Shown one piece after another: positions 6,628-14,809 of a stretch of DNA of 33,026 nt. Position 1 is the stretch's first letter. The number at the start of each line of letters is the position of its first letter. Location: the NCBI GenBank assembly GCA_025997715.1, contig BNUY01000011.1, forward strand, positions 1 through 33,026. Reading direction: 5' to 3'. The DNA comes from Spirochaetia bacterium (GTDB lineage Bacteria > Spirochaetota > Spirochaetia > Treponematales > Breznakiellaceae). Made by a program: the position numbers and the translations under genes. The notes under the pieces were generated by a model. It was not told the DNA's origin and did not search any database. It saw only the letters and a program-made list of their open reading frames with translations.

Positions 6628-8037
6628 TTAATTAATCTTCAGGTTCCGTTCTTTCATGACCGATTGATTGAGACGCCATTCGAGGGTGGCGCGCTGGCTC
6701 ATCTCATCGACCTGGGCGTAATACCGGTTCGCCAGGTTGGTGTTTCCCCGGACATCGTAATAGCTCGCCAGGTAGTACAGCATCTGGGCCTTGAGCACGG
6801 GATTCGTTTCCTTATCAATCCGCATAGCCACATCGCTGTCCCCGCTCAGGTCGTGGTATAGCCGGAGCATGTACCATTCCGTCGTATCCCGCGTGGCCTT
6901 TTTGAGCGCAGTTTCCAGGAATGTTTTCGGGTCCGCCATCCTGCCCGCCCGCATCCAGCAGAGGGATGCAAGCAGGGCATAGTTGGTTTCCGGCGCCCGT
7001 TTATAAACCTCCAGAAAGGCATCCCGGGCCTCGGCCCAGCGTTTTTTCCGCATCTTTTGCAGCCCCAGGCCTTCAAAGGCAAAGTAGTAGTCCGGTTTAA
7101 GCTTGGCCAGCATCCCGTAGTCATGCTCAGCCCCCTCGTAGTCCCCAAACTCATCCTTTATCCCGGCGCTGTACACGTAGGCAAGGAATACCGTGGGGTC
7201 CAGGGCAATGGCCCGGTTGAATTCAGGGAGGGCTTCTTTTTTCCGGCGCAGGTCCGTAAGGACGATTCCCCGGTCAACGGCTATCCAATAGTCGTCTCCG
7301 TTAAGCTTTTCAGCCTTGTCCAGATCCCTGAGGGCGTCTTCATAAAAACCCGCTCCCTGGTAGAGCCGGGCCCGTTCGGTCAGGGGCCGGGTCCATTGGG
7401 GGTAGCGGGCAACGGCCTTGTTCAGCAGGGTCTCCGCTTCCTTCGGCTGCCGCTGGTACCGGTAGACCCCCGCCCGGCCAATCAGGGCATCCCCGTTATC
7501 CGGTTCCAGCGCCAGGACCCGGTCAAAATACTCAGCCGCCGCTTTCAGCGACTTGCTCCGGAGACTGATATCCCCCAGGGCGGAAAGGGCCTGCACATGG
7601 TTCGGGTTAATGGTGATGAGCCGCTCCAGGGTCGCCTTCTGTTCCCTATCCTTTCCCCCGGCGCTCTCCAGGGTGGAAAGCACGAACAGGGCTTCCGTAT
7701 TATCCGGTTCCCCGGTGATAATTCCCTCAACGATACCCCGGGCCTCGGCGATCCTGCCCGCGGAACTCAACACCGATGCCTTTAAAAGGCGCATCTCCGA
7801 AGATGCCGCAACCGCACTTTCCAGGCGATCAAAGCAGGCCAGGGCGCCGTCATAGTCCTGTTTACCGAGTAATTCCGCCGCGGCGGACAGGATAGACCGG
7901 GTGTCCGTCATGGGCGGCGCCATAGGAGCGGAGGGTGTTGTCGCCGGCGGCGGAGGGGAAGCACAGGAGAATAGAACGGGTAGGGTGATAATCAGAAGGA
8001 GCAAGCCCCTGAGCGGTCGGATGTTTATATTCACCAT
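6628..8037 (-). CDS. TPR-repeat lipoprotein
   Basis: The protein has 469 residues from ATG 8037. A hydrophobic signal (RGLLLLIITLPVLF) ends in a lipobox with Cys25 (LFSC), followed by a Pro/Ala-rich linker; it should be lipid-anchored. From about residue 50 to the end it is built of tetratricopeptide repeats (for example LEPDNGDALIGRAGVYRYQ, LDPTVFLAYVYSAGI), a scaffold for protein-protein contacts. No Shine-Dalgarno precedes the ATG; a TATACT box lies at 8044-8049, only six bases upstream, so translation may be leaderless. The gene is divergent from the 616-residue protein at 8095 across just 57 bases, and is first in an operon with TraB. Confidence 0.85.
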   Translation of the reverse strand: MVNINIRPLRGLLLLIITLPVLFSCASPPPPATTPSAPMAPPMTDTRSILSAAAELLGKQDYDGALACFDRLESAVAASSEMRLLKASVLSSAGRIAEARGIVEGIITGEPDNTEALFVLSTLESAGGKDREQKATLERLITINPNHVQALSALGDISLRSKSLKAAAEYFDRVLALEPDNGDALIGRAGVYRYQRQPKEAETLLNKAVARYPQWTRPLTERARLYQGAGFYEDALRDLDKAEKLNGDDYWIAVDRGIVLTDLRRKKEALPEFNRAIALDPTVFLAYVYSAGIKDEFGDYEGAEHDYGMLAKLKPDYYFAFEGLGLQKMRKKRWAEARDAFLEVYKRAPETNYALLASLCWMRAGRMADPKTFLETALKKATRDTTEWYMLRLYHDLSGDSDVAMRIDKETNPVLKAQMLYYLASYYDVRGNTNLANRYYAQVDEMSQRATLEWRLNQSVMKERNLKIN

Positions 8038-8057
8038 AATTATAGTATATAATCGGC

Positions 8058-8086
8058 TTGAAAACAACAAGTCTGGATGGTATTAT
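8058..8086 (+). promoter_or_regulatory. Promoter of the 616-residue protein, apparently leaderless
   Basis: TTGAAA (8058-8063) and TATTAT (8081-8086) are spaced by 17 bp. The ATG at 8095 follows eight bases after the -10 box and there is no Shine-Dalgarno, so the mRNA would start at or within about two bases of the start codon. Confidence 0.58.
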
Positions 8087-8094
8087 AGAACGGA

Positions 8095-9945
8095 ATGAAA
8101 AAGCCAATCTTTCCCCGGATTATCAGCCTCACCGCCTTGTATGCAGGGGTATTTGTCCTGCTGGTAATCGTCCAATTTGCCAACCTGCGGACTTTTACCC
8201 AAAGGATTGGCGGTTTTGTAGTTTCCGGCCACTATGGTAATCAGACGCCAAACAGCGGCGCCCAAGCGAATGGCGAAACCCTGGATGGAACGATAACCAT
8301 TTCTTTCGGCGGGATGGAGTTCTTCCTTACCGGTGACGATGGTGATAAGGGCCTCTGCGTTTTGACAAGTTCCGGGGTACGGGAATGGACTAAGCCCCTT
8401 TCCCTAAGCGTGAGCGGGGGGACCGCCCGGTTCCTGCTTGAAGGAGGGACGGAACTCAGCTTTAGTACCCAGAATAGCAGCGACGCCCAGGAACTGCGGA
8501 TGTACGCTAAACTGCCTGAAGGATACAGCCGGCTGGAGCTTCCCTACCGTCCCCTGGGCAGTTCCCGTATCAGGCACAATAACGATGGGGAATCTCATAT
8601 CATTGCGGATGGGAAAAGTTACCGTTTTAATAATTCCATGGTGGATTCCTCCCGCAGTATGATCTTTCTGGACATTTCTGAACCGGCTATTTCCTACGGG
8701 CGGGTCCAGGGGGAGACTGAATTCGTTGACCCCACCCGCTTTGTCCTCAGCGCCGCCGAGGACAAGCGGATGTACGACACTGCTCTTCTCCGCTGGCGGG
8801 ATCAATCCTTCTCCCGGTGGGGCCGGAGCATCGAAACCAACGAAGTTGGCGCCATCCGGAATGAGGAAACGGTTCTGGCCTATCTCTCCGAGTCGATAAC
8901 CCATGGAGGCTACCGGTCTGCCGCTGCCGGAATAGCGCCCGATTTTTTGACGGAAAATCAGCGAACCTTTGAATCCTCAGCTTTTCTGGGCCGCCTGGAT
9001 CTGGGACTCCGCTCAAACGCTATTTTTGAACGGGAAAATCTCAGCCGCCTGACCCAACTTATTGACAGCAGGTCCACAGACATTCTGAAGGACGTTCATG
9101 TTATAGAATTCCTCGCCGTTCGCGGCCAGAACAATCTGCTTGATACTCTAAGCGGTATCATCCGCTCCCTGGACTCCGCCTCTTTGGACCCGAATTTGCT
9201 GCCCGGTATCCTGGAGGGCTATATGGACTGGCAGCACTTCCGGCCTAATACGGCAAACCCCTTTAATGAGCTGATGGATCAGACCTGTTTTGCCGTCTCC
9301 GAGGGAATCATCATGAGCAATCAGGGTGAGCAAATCTTTTACTTTGATCAGGGGACGGCGGATCTGGAATTCAACATCCGCTTAGGGGCGGGTTTGGCCG
9401 CCTACGGGGAATACGCCGGCCAGGAAGTTTGGGGAGGCATAGGCCGTTCCCTGGTTCTCTCGGTGCTCTCCCTGGTCGACGAAACCGGCACGGCCCCCCT
9501 TACCCTGACCCTTGCCCTGGCTGAAAGCGGCGAAATCCTTCCCACCCCGGCCGCCGGCACGAATTCTCTGAGCGCCGCCCGCATCTACCGGCATCTCGGA
9601 CTGGGGGATTACTCCGCCCGGGCTGTGGGCTTAAACACCGGCGCAGGATCGGCGATGAACGGTATCTGGACCTGGACCGTTGCTGCCAGGGTTACGGCAA
9701 ACTTCAACCAGGAAAACAATTACCTGGATATTGCCGCGTCCTTCCCCAGCGGGGAAACCCATTACATGCTCATCCGGGGTATCCGGTCCTTTACCCAGGT
9801 GCAGCTTTACAACATCCCCTTCCGCACGGATCCCCAGTTTGAGCGCTACGATTCATCGGGCTGGGCTTATTCGCCTTCGGAACAAACCTTGATGGTCAAG
9901 ATGAAACATCGGCTTACTACGGAGCATATACTTATATATTATTAG
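8095..9945 (+). CDS. Membrane-anchored protein of unknown function, 616 residues
   Basis: I do not recognise this protein. An N-terminal membrane segment (LTALYAGVFVLLVIVQFA, about residues 12-29) follows a positively charged start, with no lipobox, so the rest is probably periplasmic and tethered. The body is rich in beta-strand-like sequence with G, S and T, especially at residues 60-210 (FGGMEFFLTG onwards), then a more helical middle (about 270-400, LTQLIDSRSTDILKDVHVI) and another beta-rich C-terminus. No catalytic motif is obvious. It is divergent from a TPR lipoprotein gene that shares the short intergenic region, suggesting a joint envelope role. ATG 8095 is favoured by the promoter spacing and by the membrane segment that follows. 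Confidence 0.7.
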   Translation: MKKPIFPRIISLTALYAGVFVLLVIVQFANLRTFTQRIGGFVVSGHYGNQTPNSGAQANGETLDGTITISFGGMEFFLTGDDGDKGLCVLTSSGVREWTKPLSLSVSGGTARFLLEGGTELSFSTQNSSDAQELRMYAKLPEGYSRLELPYRPLGSSRIRHNNDGESHIIADGKSYRFNNSMVDSSRSMIFLDISEPAISYGRVQGETEFVDPTRFVLSAAEDKRMYDTALLRWRDQSFSRWGRSIETNEVGAIRNEETVLAYLSESITHGGYRSAAAGIAPDFLTENQRTFESSAFLGRLDLGLRSNAIFERENLSRLTQLIDSRSTDILKDVHVIEFLAVRGQNNLLDTLSGIIRSLDSASLDPNLLPGILEGYMDWQHFRPNTANPFNELMDQTCFAVSEGIIMSNQGEQIFYFDQGTADLEFNIRLGAGLAAYGEYAGQEVWGGIGRSLVLSVLSLVDETGTAPLTLTLALAESGEILPTPAAGTNSLSAARIYRHLGLGDYSARAVGLNTGAGSAMNGIWTWTVAARVTANFNQENNYLDIAASFPSGETHYMLIRGIRSFTQVQLYNIPFRTDPQFERYDSSGWAYSPSEQTLMVKMKHRLTTEHILIYY

Positions 9946-9965
9946 GTTGGCCTTGTCGGCATAGT

Positions 9966-10101
9966 CGGACGGGGTGGTGCGTGACGGGCGCTCATGCTAG
10001 CCGGGGAGTCTGCTACCGGAGCCTCGGCCCCAGGGGGCCCAAAGAGTCTCCGTGCGCAGGGAAACCGGATGCATTCGGCCCATCACGCACCACCCCGTCC
10101 G
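9966..10101. repeat. 136-bp palindromic intergenic element
   Basis: The outer arms are CGGACGGGGTGGTGCGTGACGGGC (written in pieces: CGGACGGGGTGG and TGCGTGACGGGC, 9966-9989) and their near-perfect inverted copy ending at 10101. Inside is a further short hairpin, GGCCCC paired with GGGGCC. The element lies in a 388-base gap between co-directional genes and has no coding signature. It may be a mobile-type repeat, or a structured RNA that limits read-through into trkA. Confidence 0.68.
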
Positions 10102-10184
10102 CTGCGCCGGCACTATTGCGCATACGGACGTTTACAGCAGATACCGCGTATAGCGTATGGTATACGAAATGGTTCCTTGATCTA

Positions 10185-10214
10185 TTGACAAAATAAAAAA
10201 TGGAGGTGTAAAAT
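10185..10214 (+). promoter_or_regulatory. Candidate promoter upstream of trkA
   Basis: A perfect TTGACA (10185-10190) and TAAAAT (10209-10214), 18 bp apart, lie in the AT-rich stretch before trkA. The predicted start is about 110 bases upstream of the trkA ATG, giving a leader that covers the short open frame at 10232-10330. Confidence 0.42.
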
Positions 10215-10231
10215 ATATAATATGATTTGAA

Positions 10232-10330
10232 TTGTTGCCAACAGAATATAATTTTGACATTATACGTAAAGAAGCGACGGTAAAAAATTTACAAGAGATG
10301 TATAAAGAAATATATAAAATTGAAGAATAA
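10232..10330 (+). pseudogene. AT-rich short open frame, possible gene remnant
   Basis: Just after an in-frame stop, 32 codons run from TTG to TAA at 10330, ending in LQEMYKEIYKIEE. The amino-acid content looks like a real helical protein tail, not random, but there is no convincing start or Shine-Dalgarno. Codon use is strongly AT-rich, unlike all neighbours. It ends three bases before the trkA start. It may be the 3' remnant of a transferred gene, or a small leader peptide. Confidence 0.3.
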
Positions 10331-10333
10331 ACT

Positions 10334-11824
10334 ATGCGTATCGTTATTGTCGGGGCGGGGATGGTGGGTGCCCAACTGGCCCGGCGCCTTATCCATGAAA
10401 AACACGATGTCTCCCTGATTGAGCCCAACGAGGAACGGGCCCGGCACGCCTCCAACCGGCTGGATTGCCTGGTCATCCACAATGGGGGGAACAGCCTTGC
10501 GGCCCTGGAAGAGGCGGGTATCGCCAAGGCGGACGCCCTGGTCTGCGTTACCGACTCCGATGAGGTGAACATGATCACCTGCGGGCTCGCCGCATCCCGG
10601 TACCCCGGGCTGTTGAAAATCGCCCGGGTGCGGAACGACGATTATGTTAAGCTCAACACCGCCCAGTTTCTGGAGAACGGCGCCGTCCTGGGCATCGACT
10701 ATTTTGTGCACCCCGATGTGGAGGCCGCCCGCTCCGTGCTGAACGCCGTCGAACACGGCGCCATGGGGGACATCCTGGTGTTTGCGGACACCCCCTACGA
10801 ACTGGGTTCCGTGGAAATCAACGGGGGCAGCGCCTTCGACGGCTTGGCCATGAAGGACTACCGCAATCTGGTGAAGGAAGACAGCCTGGTGACTCTGGTG
10901 GAACGCCGGAATGAAACCCTCCTGCCCCGGGGCTCCACGGTCCTGGCTGCCGGGGACCGGGTCCATATCCTGGCCAAGGAACAGGACCTGGACCACATCT
11001 TTAAGCTGGCGGGCCGCTCCGAACGGGCGCTGCGGAAAATCGGCATCGTGGGCGGCAGCCGGGTGGGGGCGCTCATCGCGGAGGAGCTTCTGGGCAAGGG
11101 TGAAAAACACAAGAAACGGACCGTTCCCGGAAAGCTGTTTTCCTTTTTTAAGTCCATCGGACCCTGGTCCGCTCTATCCCGCTCCAGGCGTCGGGTAATC
11201 ATCATCGAACGGGATTACAACCTTTGCCGGGATCTGGCCGCCCGGTATCCCGAAGCGCTGGTTCTTAACGAAGATATTTCCGACGAAAGTTTTGTTACCG
11301 AGGAACGGATCGACGACCTTGACCTGATCATAACCGCCACGGAGGATCAGGAGCTCAACATGATTGCGGCGATTTACCTCAAGTCCCGGGGGGTCCGCCG
11401 GGCAATAGCAATGGTAACCGGTTCCGGGTATGTAACCATTGCCCGGCAGCTTGGGGTGGATGTGGTGATCCCCATGAAGTCCGTGGTAGTGGATTCCATC
11501 CTATCCCACCTCATGGGCGAGGGAATCACCGCCATCCACCGGCTCGGCAGCGGGGACATCAACGTGTTCGAGATTGAGCTGGACCCCGGCGCCCCTGCCG
11601 TGGAAAAGGGGATCACCGAGTTGAACCTTTCAGGCGGGGGACTGGTGATGCTGGTGAACCGGGGAGTCGAACCGCAGACCGGCGGTCTGATGGTCCGCAG
11701 TTCTTTTATTCCCCGGGGGGATTATATTTTCAAAAGCGGCGACCGGATCTTCCTTATCGCCAAAACCGGAAGCGAAGGTGAACTGGAAAAGTTCTTCGGT
11801 ACCTTCCAGGGGAATACGCCATGA
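10334..11824 (+). CDS. trkA: Trk potassium uptake regulatory protein TrkA
   Basis: This is a 496-residue peripheral protein with two RCK units. The first nucleotide-binding motif is IVGAGMVGAQLARRL at residues 3-17; the second starts at IGIVGGSRVGALIAEELL (about 236-253), where the usual GxGxxG is altered to GGSRVG. Each is followed by a TrkA-C-like segment. It binds NAD(H)/ATP and gates the TrkH channel on the inner face of the membrane. Its TGA overlaps the trkH ATG (ATGA), so the two are translationally coupled. No strong Shine-Dalgarno precedes ATG 10334. Near the C-terminus (11671-11690) the DNA resembles the hairpin at 1761-1780. Confidence 0.93.
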   Translation: MRIVIVGAGMVGAQLARRLIHEKHDVSLIEPNEERARHASNRLDCLVIHNGGNSLAALEEAGIAKADALVCVTDSDEVNMITCGLAASRYPGLLKIARVRNDDYVKLNTAQFLENGAVLGIDYFVHPDVEAARSVLNAVEHGAMGDILVFADTPYELGSVEINGGSAFDGLAMKDYRNLVKEDSLVTLVERRNETLLPRGSTVLAAGDRVHILAKEQDLDHIFKLAGRSERALRKIGIVGGSRVGALIAEELLGKGEKHKKRTVPGKLFSFFKSIGPWSALSRSRRRVIIIERDYNLCRDLAARYPEALVLNEDISDESFVTEERIDDLDLIITATEDQELNMIAAIYLKSRGVRRAIAMVTGSGYVTIARQLGVDVVIPMKSVVVDSILSHLMGEGITAIHRLGSGDINVFEIELDPGAPAVEKGITELNLSGGGLVMLVNRGVEPQTGGLMVRSSFIPRGDYIFKSGDRIFLIAKTGSEGELEKFFGTFQGNTP

Positions 11825-13266
11825 GACCCTTAGTGTTACTGCGCACCCTGATACTGCTCCTTGGGATGGCGGCGGCGATCATGCTTATCCCCCTGATCTT
11901 TGCCCTAGTTGCAGGCGAGACCAGGATGGTTGCCGCCCTGGGCATTCCCTCCGGTGTAATCATTGCGGCGGCCCTGCCCGCTTTTCTTTCGTACCGGAAG
12001 GATCCCCTCCGTTTCCGTCCCCGTGACGGCTTTCTCCTGGTCTTCCTCACCTGGGCGGGCATGAGCCTTCTTGGATCAATCCCCTATTACCTTTCCGGAT
12101 GCGGTATTAGTTTTACCAACGCCTTTTTTGAAAGTGCCTGCGGGTTTGCCACCACCGGGGCCACCACCATCACCGATGTAGAATCCCTCCCCCGCTCACT
12201 GTTACTGTGGCGGAGCATGAGCCACTGGGTGGGCGGTATGGGCATCGTCCTCCTCACCGTGGCCCTGATGCCCCTCTTAGGGGTCGGCAGCTTCCAACTG
12301 GTCAAGGCCGAAGCCCCCGGCGCCGACAAGGAGCGGATCACCCCCCGGATCACCGACACCGCCAAGGTTCTGTGGTTAAGCTACTGCGTCCTCACCGCCC
12401 TATTAGCCTGCCTCTTCCGGCTGGGGGGCATGAACACCCTGGACGCCATCTGCCACAGTTTTACTACCATGGCCTCCGGGGGGATCAGCACTAAGAATAC
12501 CGGTATCGCCTGGTACAACTCAGCCTTCATCGACACCCTGTCGATCATCTTTATGCTCCTGGCGGGGCTTAACTTCAACCTCTACTACCGCCTGGTGCGG
12601 AGAAAATTCAAGGACGCCCTCAACAATACTGAGGGCCGGGTCTATCTGGGCATTTTTATTATCGCCGCAGCGGCAGTAACGTTAACCCTGGTCCCCTTCT
12701 ACGGTTCACTTGGTCCCGCCCTCCGTTACGGCGCATTCCAGACCGCATCCTTCCTCTCCACCACCGGCCAGGCCGTCACCGACTATACCGCGTGGCCCGC
12801 CGTCACCCAGGTTATCCTCTTCTGCCTCATGCTCTGCGGGGGCTGTTCCTCCTCCACCGCCGGGGGCATCAAGGTGATCCGCCACGTGGTACTCTGGAAA
12901 CAAACCGGCAACGAACTGCGCCGCATCCTCTACCCCCAGGGAGTGTTCAGCATCCAACTCAACAAAAAAGTGGGCCGCAAGGACGTGGTCTACGGGGTAG
13001 CAGGTTTCGTGTTCCTCTACGCCGCAGTACTCGCCGTTACCGCCCTGGTTGGCGCCGCCGCCGGCATGGACATCTTTTCCGCGTTCAGTACCGCTGTGGC
13101 GGTGGTGGGCAACCTGGGAACAGGATTCGGCGCCATCGGCCCCGGCCGCGACTACAGCCCATTCCCGGATTACCTCAAGTGGTTTTATTCCTTCGCCATG
13201 ATCGCCGGGCGGCTGGAACTGTGGACCGTGTTGGTGCTGTTTACGCCGGAGTATTGGCGGCGGTAG
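11821..13266 (+). CDS. trkH: Trk/Ktr potassium transporter membrane subunit TrkH
   Basis: This 481-residue integral membrane protein has about ten transmembrane segments arranged as four pore repeats. Filter-type sequences are seen at TTGATTI, TTMASGGIS, STTGQAV and LGTGFGAIGPG, each with the conserved Gly of the K+ selectivity filter. GGMGIVLLTVALMPLLGVG is a typical family stretch. It pairs with TrkA for K+ uptake. It ends nine bases before the stop of the convergent rsm22-like gene, with no recognisable terminator in between. Confidence 0.93.
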   Translation: MRPLVLLRTLILLLGMAAAIMLIPLIFALVAGETRMVAALGIPSGVIIAAALPAFLSYRKDPLRFRPRDGFLLVFLTWAGMSLLGSIPYYLSGCGISFTNAFFESACGFATTGATTITDVESLPRSLLLWRSMSHWVGGMGIVLLTVALMPLLGVGSFQLVKAEAPGADKERITPRITDTAKVLWLSYCVLTALLACLFRLGGMNTLDAICHSFTTMASGGISTKNTGIAWYNSAFIDTLSIIFMLLAGLNFNLYYRLVRRKFKDALNNTEGRVYLGIFIIAAAAVTLTLVPFYGSLGPALRYGAFQTASFLSTTGQAVTDYTAWPAVTQVILFCLMLCGGCSSSTAGGIKVIRHVVLWKQTGNELRRILYPQGVFSIQLNKKVGRKDVVYGVAGFVFLYAAVLAVTALVGAAAGMDIFSAFSTAVAVVGNLGTGFGAIGPGRDYSPFPDYLKWFYSFAMIAGRLELWTVLVLFTPEYWRR

Positions 13267-13274
13267 GGTTGGAA

Positions 13275-14477
13275 TTACCGCAGCTCCAGCACCAGCGCCC
13301 CGCTCTTCCCATCCCGCCGGGAACCTGCCTCGAATGTTTCCAGCGCCCCGGACTCCAGCCCCTCTACTTCCCCCCGTTTACCGGTCACCAGTACCAGCCC
13401 CCGGGCGGAACAACCGTAGCGCCCGTGCAGCGACGTTGGGGCCGGCCGCTTTCCTTCACCGGTCAGCGGGAAGGCGTCGGAGATAAGGCGCACCGGAAGG
13501 GCATCCTTTGGGGCAGCGCTTGCGGCGGGAACCCCCGGCGCTGCCGCAGGTACCGCCGGCCCTGCCAGGAGGAAACTGAGAACCGCCCGTTCCTTGGGGA
13601 TTCCCGCGGCTTCCGAGAGGCGGTGCAGGCCGGCCGGGGCATCGGCGGTGTCAAAGGCAAAGTGGCACCACTTGGAACTGCCCGGCATGGGACAGGGGCC
13701 TCCGTGGGGGCATGGAGACAAGGGGAGGCGGCCCTTGGCGGTAAAGGCTGTTCTGAGGAGGCTGATGAACTCCCCGCAGCGGGGGACCCCCGGCTCAAGC
13801 ACCAGGATGGAGCCTGAGTCCAGGGCTAGGGAGGAAAGGAGATGGGTTTGCTTTTCGGTAAAGGCTGAAAGGGAGCCTGTCCGGGGGAGCTTCCGGAAAA
13901 GCTCGTTAAACAGATTTACTGCGGTAACTAAATCAGCCTTGGGGAAACGGATTGGCTCGCCAAGAGAAGCCTTAATGGTTTTGATGGTCCAGGGGCAGGC
14001 AGTTGAAATATCTTTGTAGACCAGAGCCGCAAAGAGGCTCTTCCCCGCATCAAGGGCCGCGCCGGTACGGTCCAGGCAGTGGAACTCCAGGGGGACGCCC
14101 CGCAAATCGGGCCGGGAAATCCACAGGGCAATGGGCAGGGTGAGGGGGCCGGAACCCAGGTCGGTGATGGACGCCGCGTGTCCATTTGACGCGTTGGCGC
14201 TCAGGGGGAGGGACAGGGACGGGAGCAGACGGGCGAGGCGGTAGATGTTCCAGGGGAGGAAGTAGCGCAGGTAAGCCGAAAGAAGCGGGCGGGTCCCAAG
14301 GTAGGATTCGTTCCGTTCACCCTGAGCGCTGGTGAGTAAGCGGGAAAGTTCCGCCACATCCCGGCTCAGGCCGGATCGGAAGCGTTTGGGGATGGGGAAA
14401 ACCGTGTCCACCAGGGCGGGGATTGCATCCACGTACCGCCGTATTTCTGCGGTAAGCGGGGGGAAAAGATGTTCCAT
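13275..14477 (-). CDS. Rsm22-family small-subunit ribosomal methyltransferase
   Basis: This 400-residue protein resembles the Rsm22/METTL17 family, which binds the mitochondrial or bacterial small ribosomal subunit. The SAM-binding loop is ITDLGSGPLTLPIAL (residues 104-118). A Cys-rich motif follows: Cys234 at VPRCGEF, then SPCPHGGPCP (Cys256, Cys262) and KWCHF (Cys271). These four Cys match the place where family members hold an iron-sulfur cluster. The last 100 residues are Ala/Pro-rich and variable. ATG 14477 overlaps the MerR-type gene's TGA by one base (TGATG), implying coupling. Whether it methylates rRNA or acts as an assembly factor cannot be read from the sequence. Confidence 0.8.
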   Translation of the reverse strand: MEHLFPPLTAEIRRYVDAIPALVDTVFPIPKRFRSGLSRDVAELSRLLTSAQGERNESYLGTRPLLSAYLRYFLPWNIYRLARLLPSLSLPLSANASNGHAASITDLGSGPLTLPIALWISRPDLRGVPLEFHCLDRTGAALDAGKSLFAALVYKDISTACPWTIKTIKASLGEPIRFPKADLVTAVNLFNELFRKLPRTGSLSAFTEKQTHLLSSLALDSGSILVLEPGVPRCGEFISLLRTAFTAKGRLPLSPCPHGGPCPMPGSSKWCHFAFDTADAPAGLHRLSEAAGIPKERAVLSFLLAGPAVPAAAPGVPAASAAPKDALPVRLISDAFPLTGEGKRPAPTSLHGRYGCSARGLVLVTGKRGEVEGLESGALETFEAGSRRDGKSGALVLELR

Positions 14478-14806
14478 CAGTGATGTACCAGGGAGTACAG
14501 GTCCAAAAGGTCAGAGCGAAGGGCTTCAATGTGGGCCTTGAAGTTCTGCACCGTATCGCTGCCGCCATCTCCCTCTCCGGTACGTTCCCGGAAAAGCTGG
14601 TCCCGGGCGCCTTCAATAGTAAAACGCCGGTCGTAGAGCAGGTACTTCAGCCGGAAGAAGACCGTCAAGTCCCGCTTGGCGTACACCCGCCTGCCCCCAA
14701 GGTCCCGGCGGCTCTGAATCAGGGGGATTTCCTTTTCCCAGTAGCGGATCACATGGGCCTTTACCCCCAGGAGCTTTTCCAGATCCCCAATCCCGTAGGC
14801 CGCCAT
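14477..14806 (-). CDS. MerR-like winged-helix DNA-binding protein
   Basis: The protein has 109 residues. YGIGDLEKLLGVKAHVIRYW is the MerR helix-turn-helix, followed by GGRRVYAKRDLTVFFRLKYLL and a short C-terminal helix (VQNFKAHIEALRSDLLDLYSL) likely to be a dimerisation coil. There is no effector domain, so it is a short stand-alone MerR like those in many spirochaetes. It begins three bases after the der stop and overlaps the rsm22-like gene, so it is part of the ptsI-der run. The target is unknown; no MerR-type 19-bp-spacer promoter was seen near it. Confidence 0.82.
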   Translation of the reverse strand: MAAYGIGDLEKLLGVKAHVIRYWEKEIPLIQSRRDLGGRRVYAKRDLTVFFRLKYLLYDRRFTIEGARDQLFRERTGEGDGGSDTVQNFKAHIEALRSDLLDLYSLVHH

Positions 14807-14809
14807 GGT

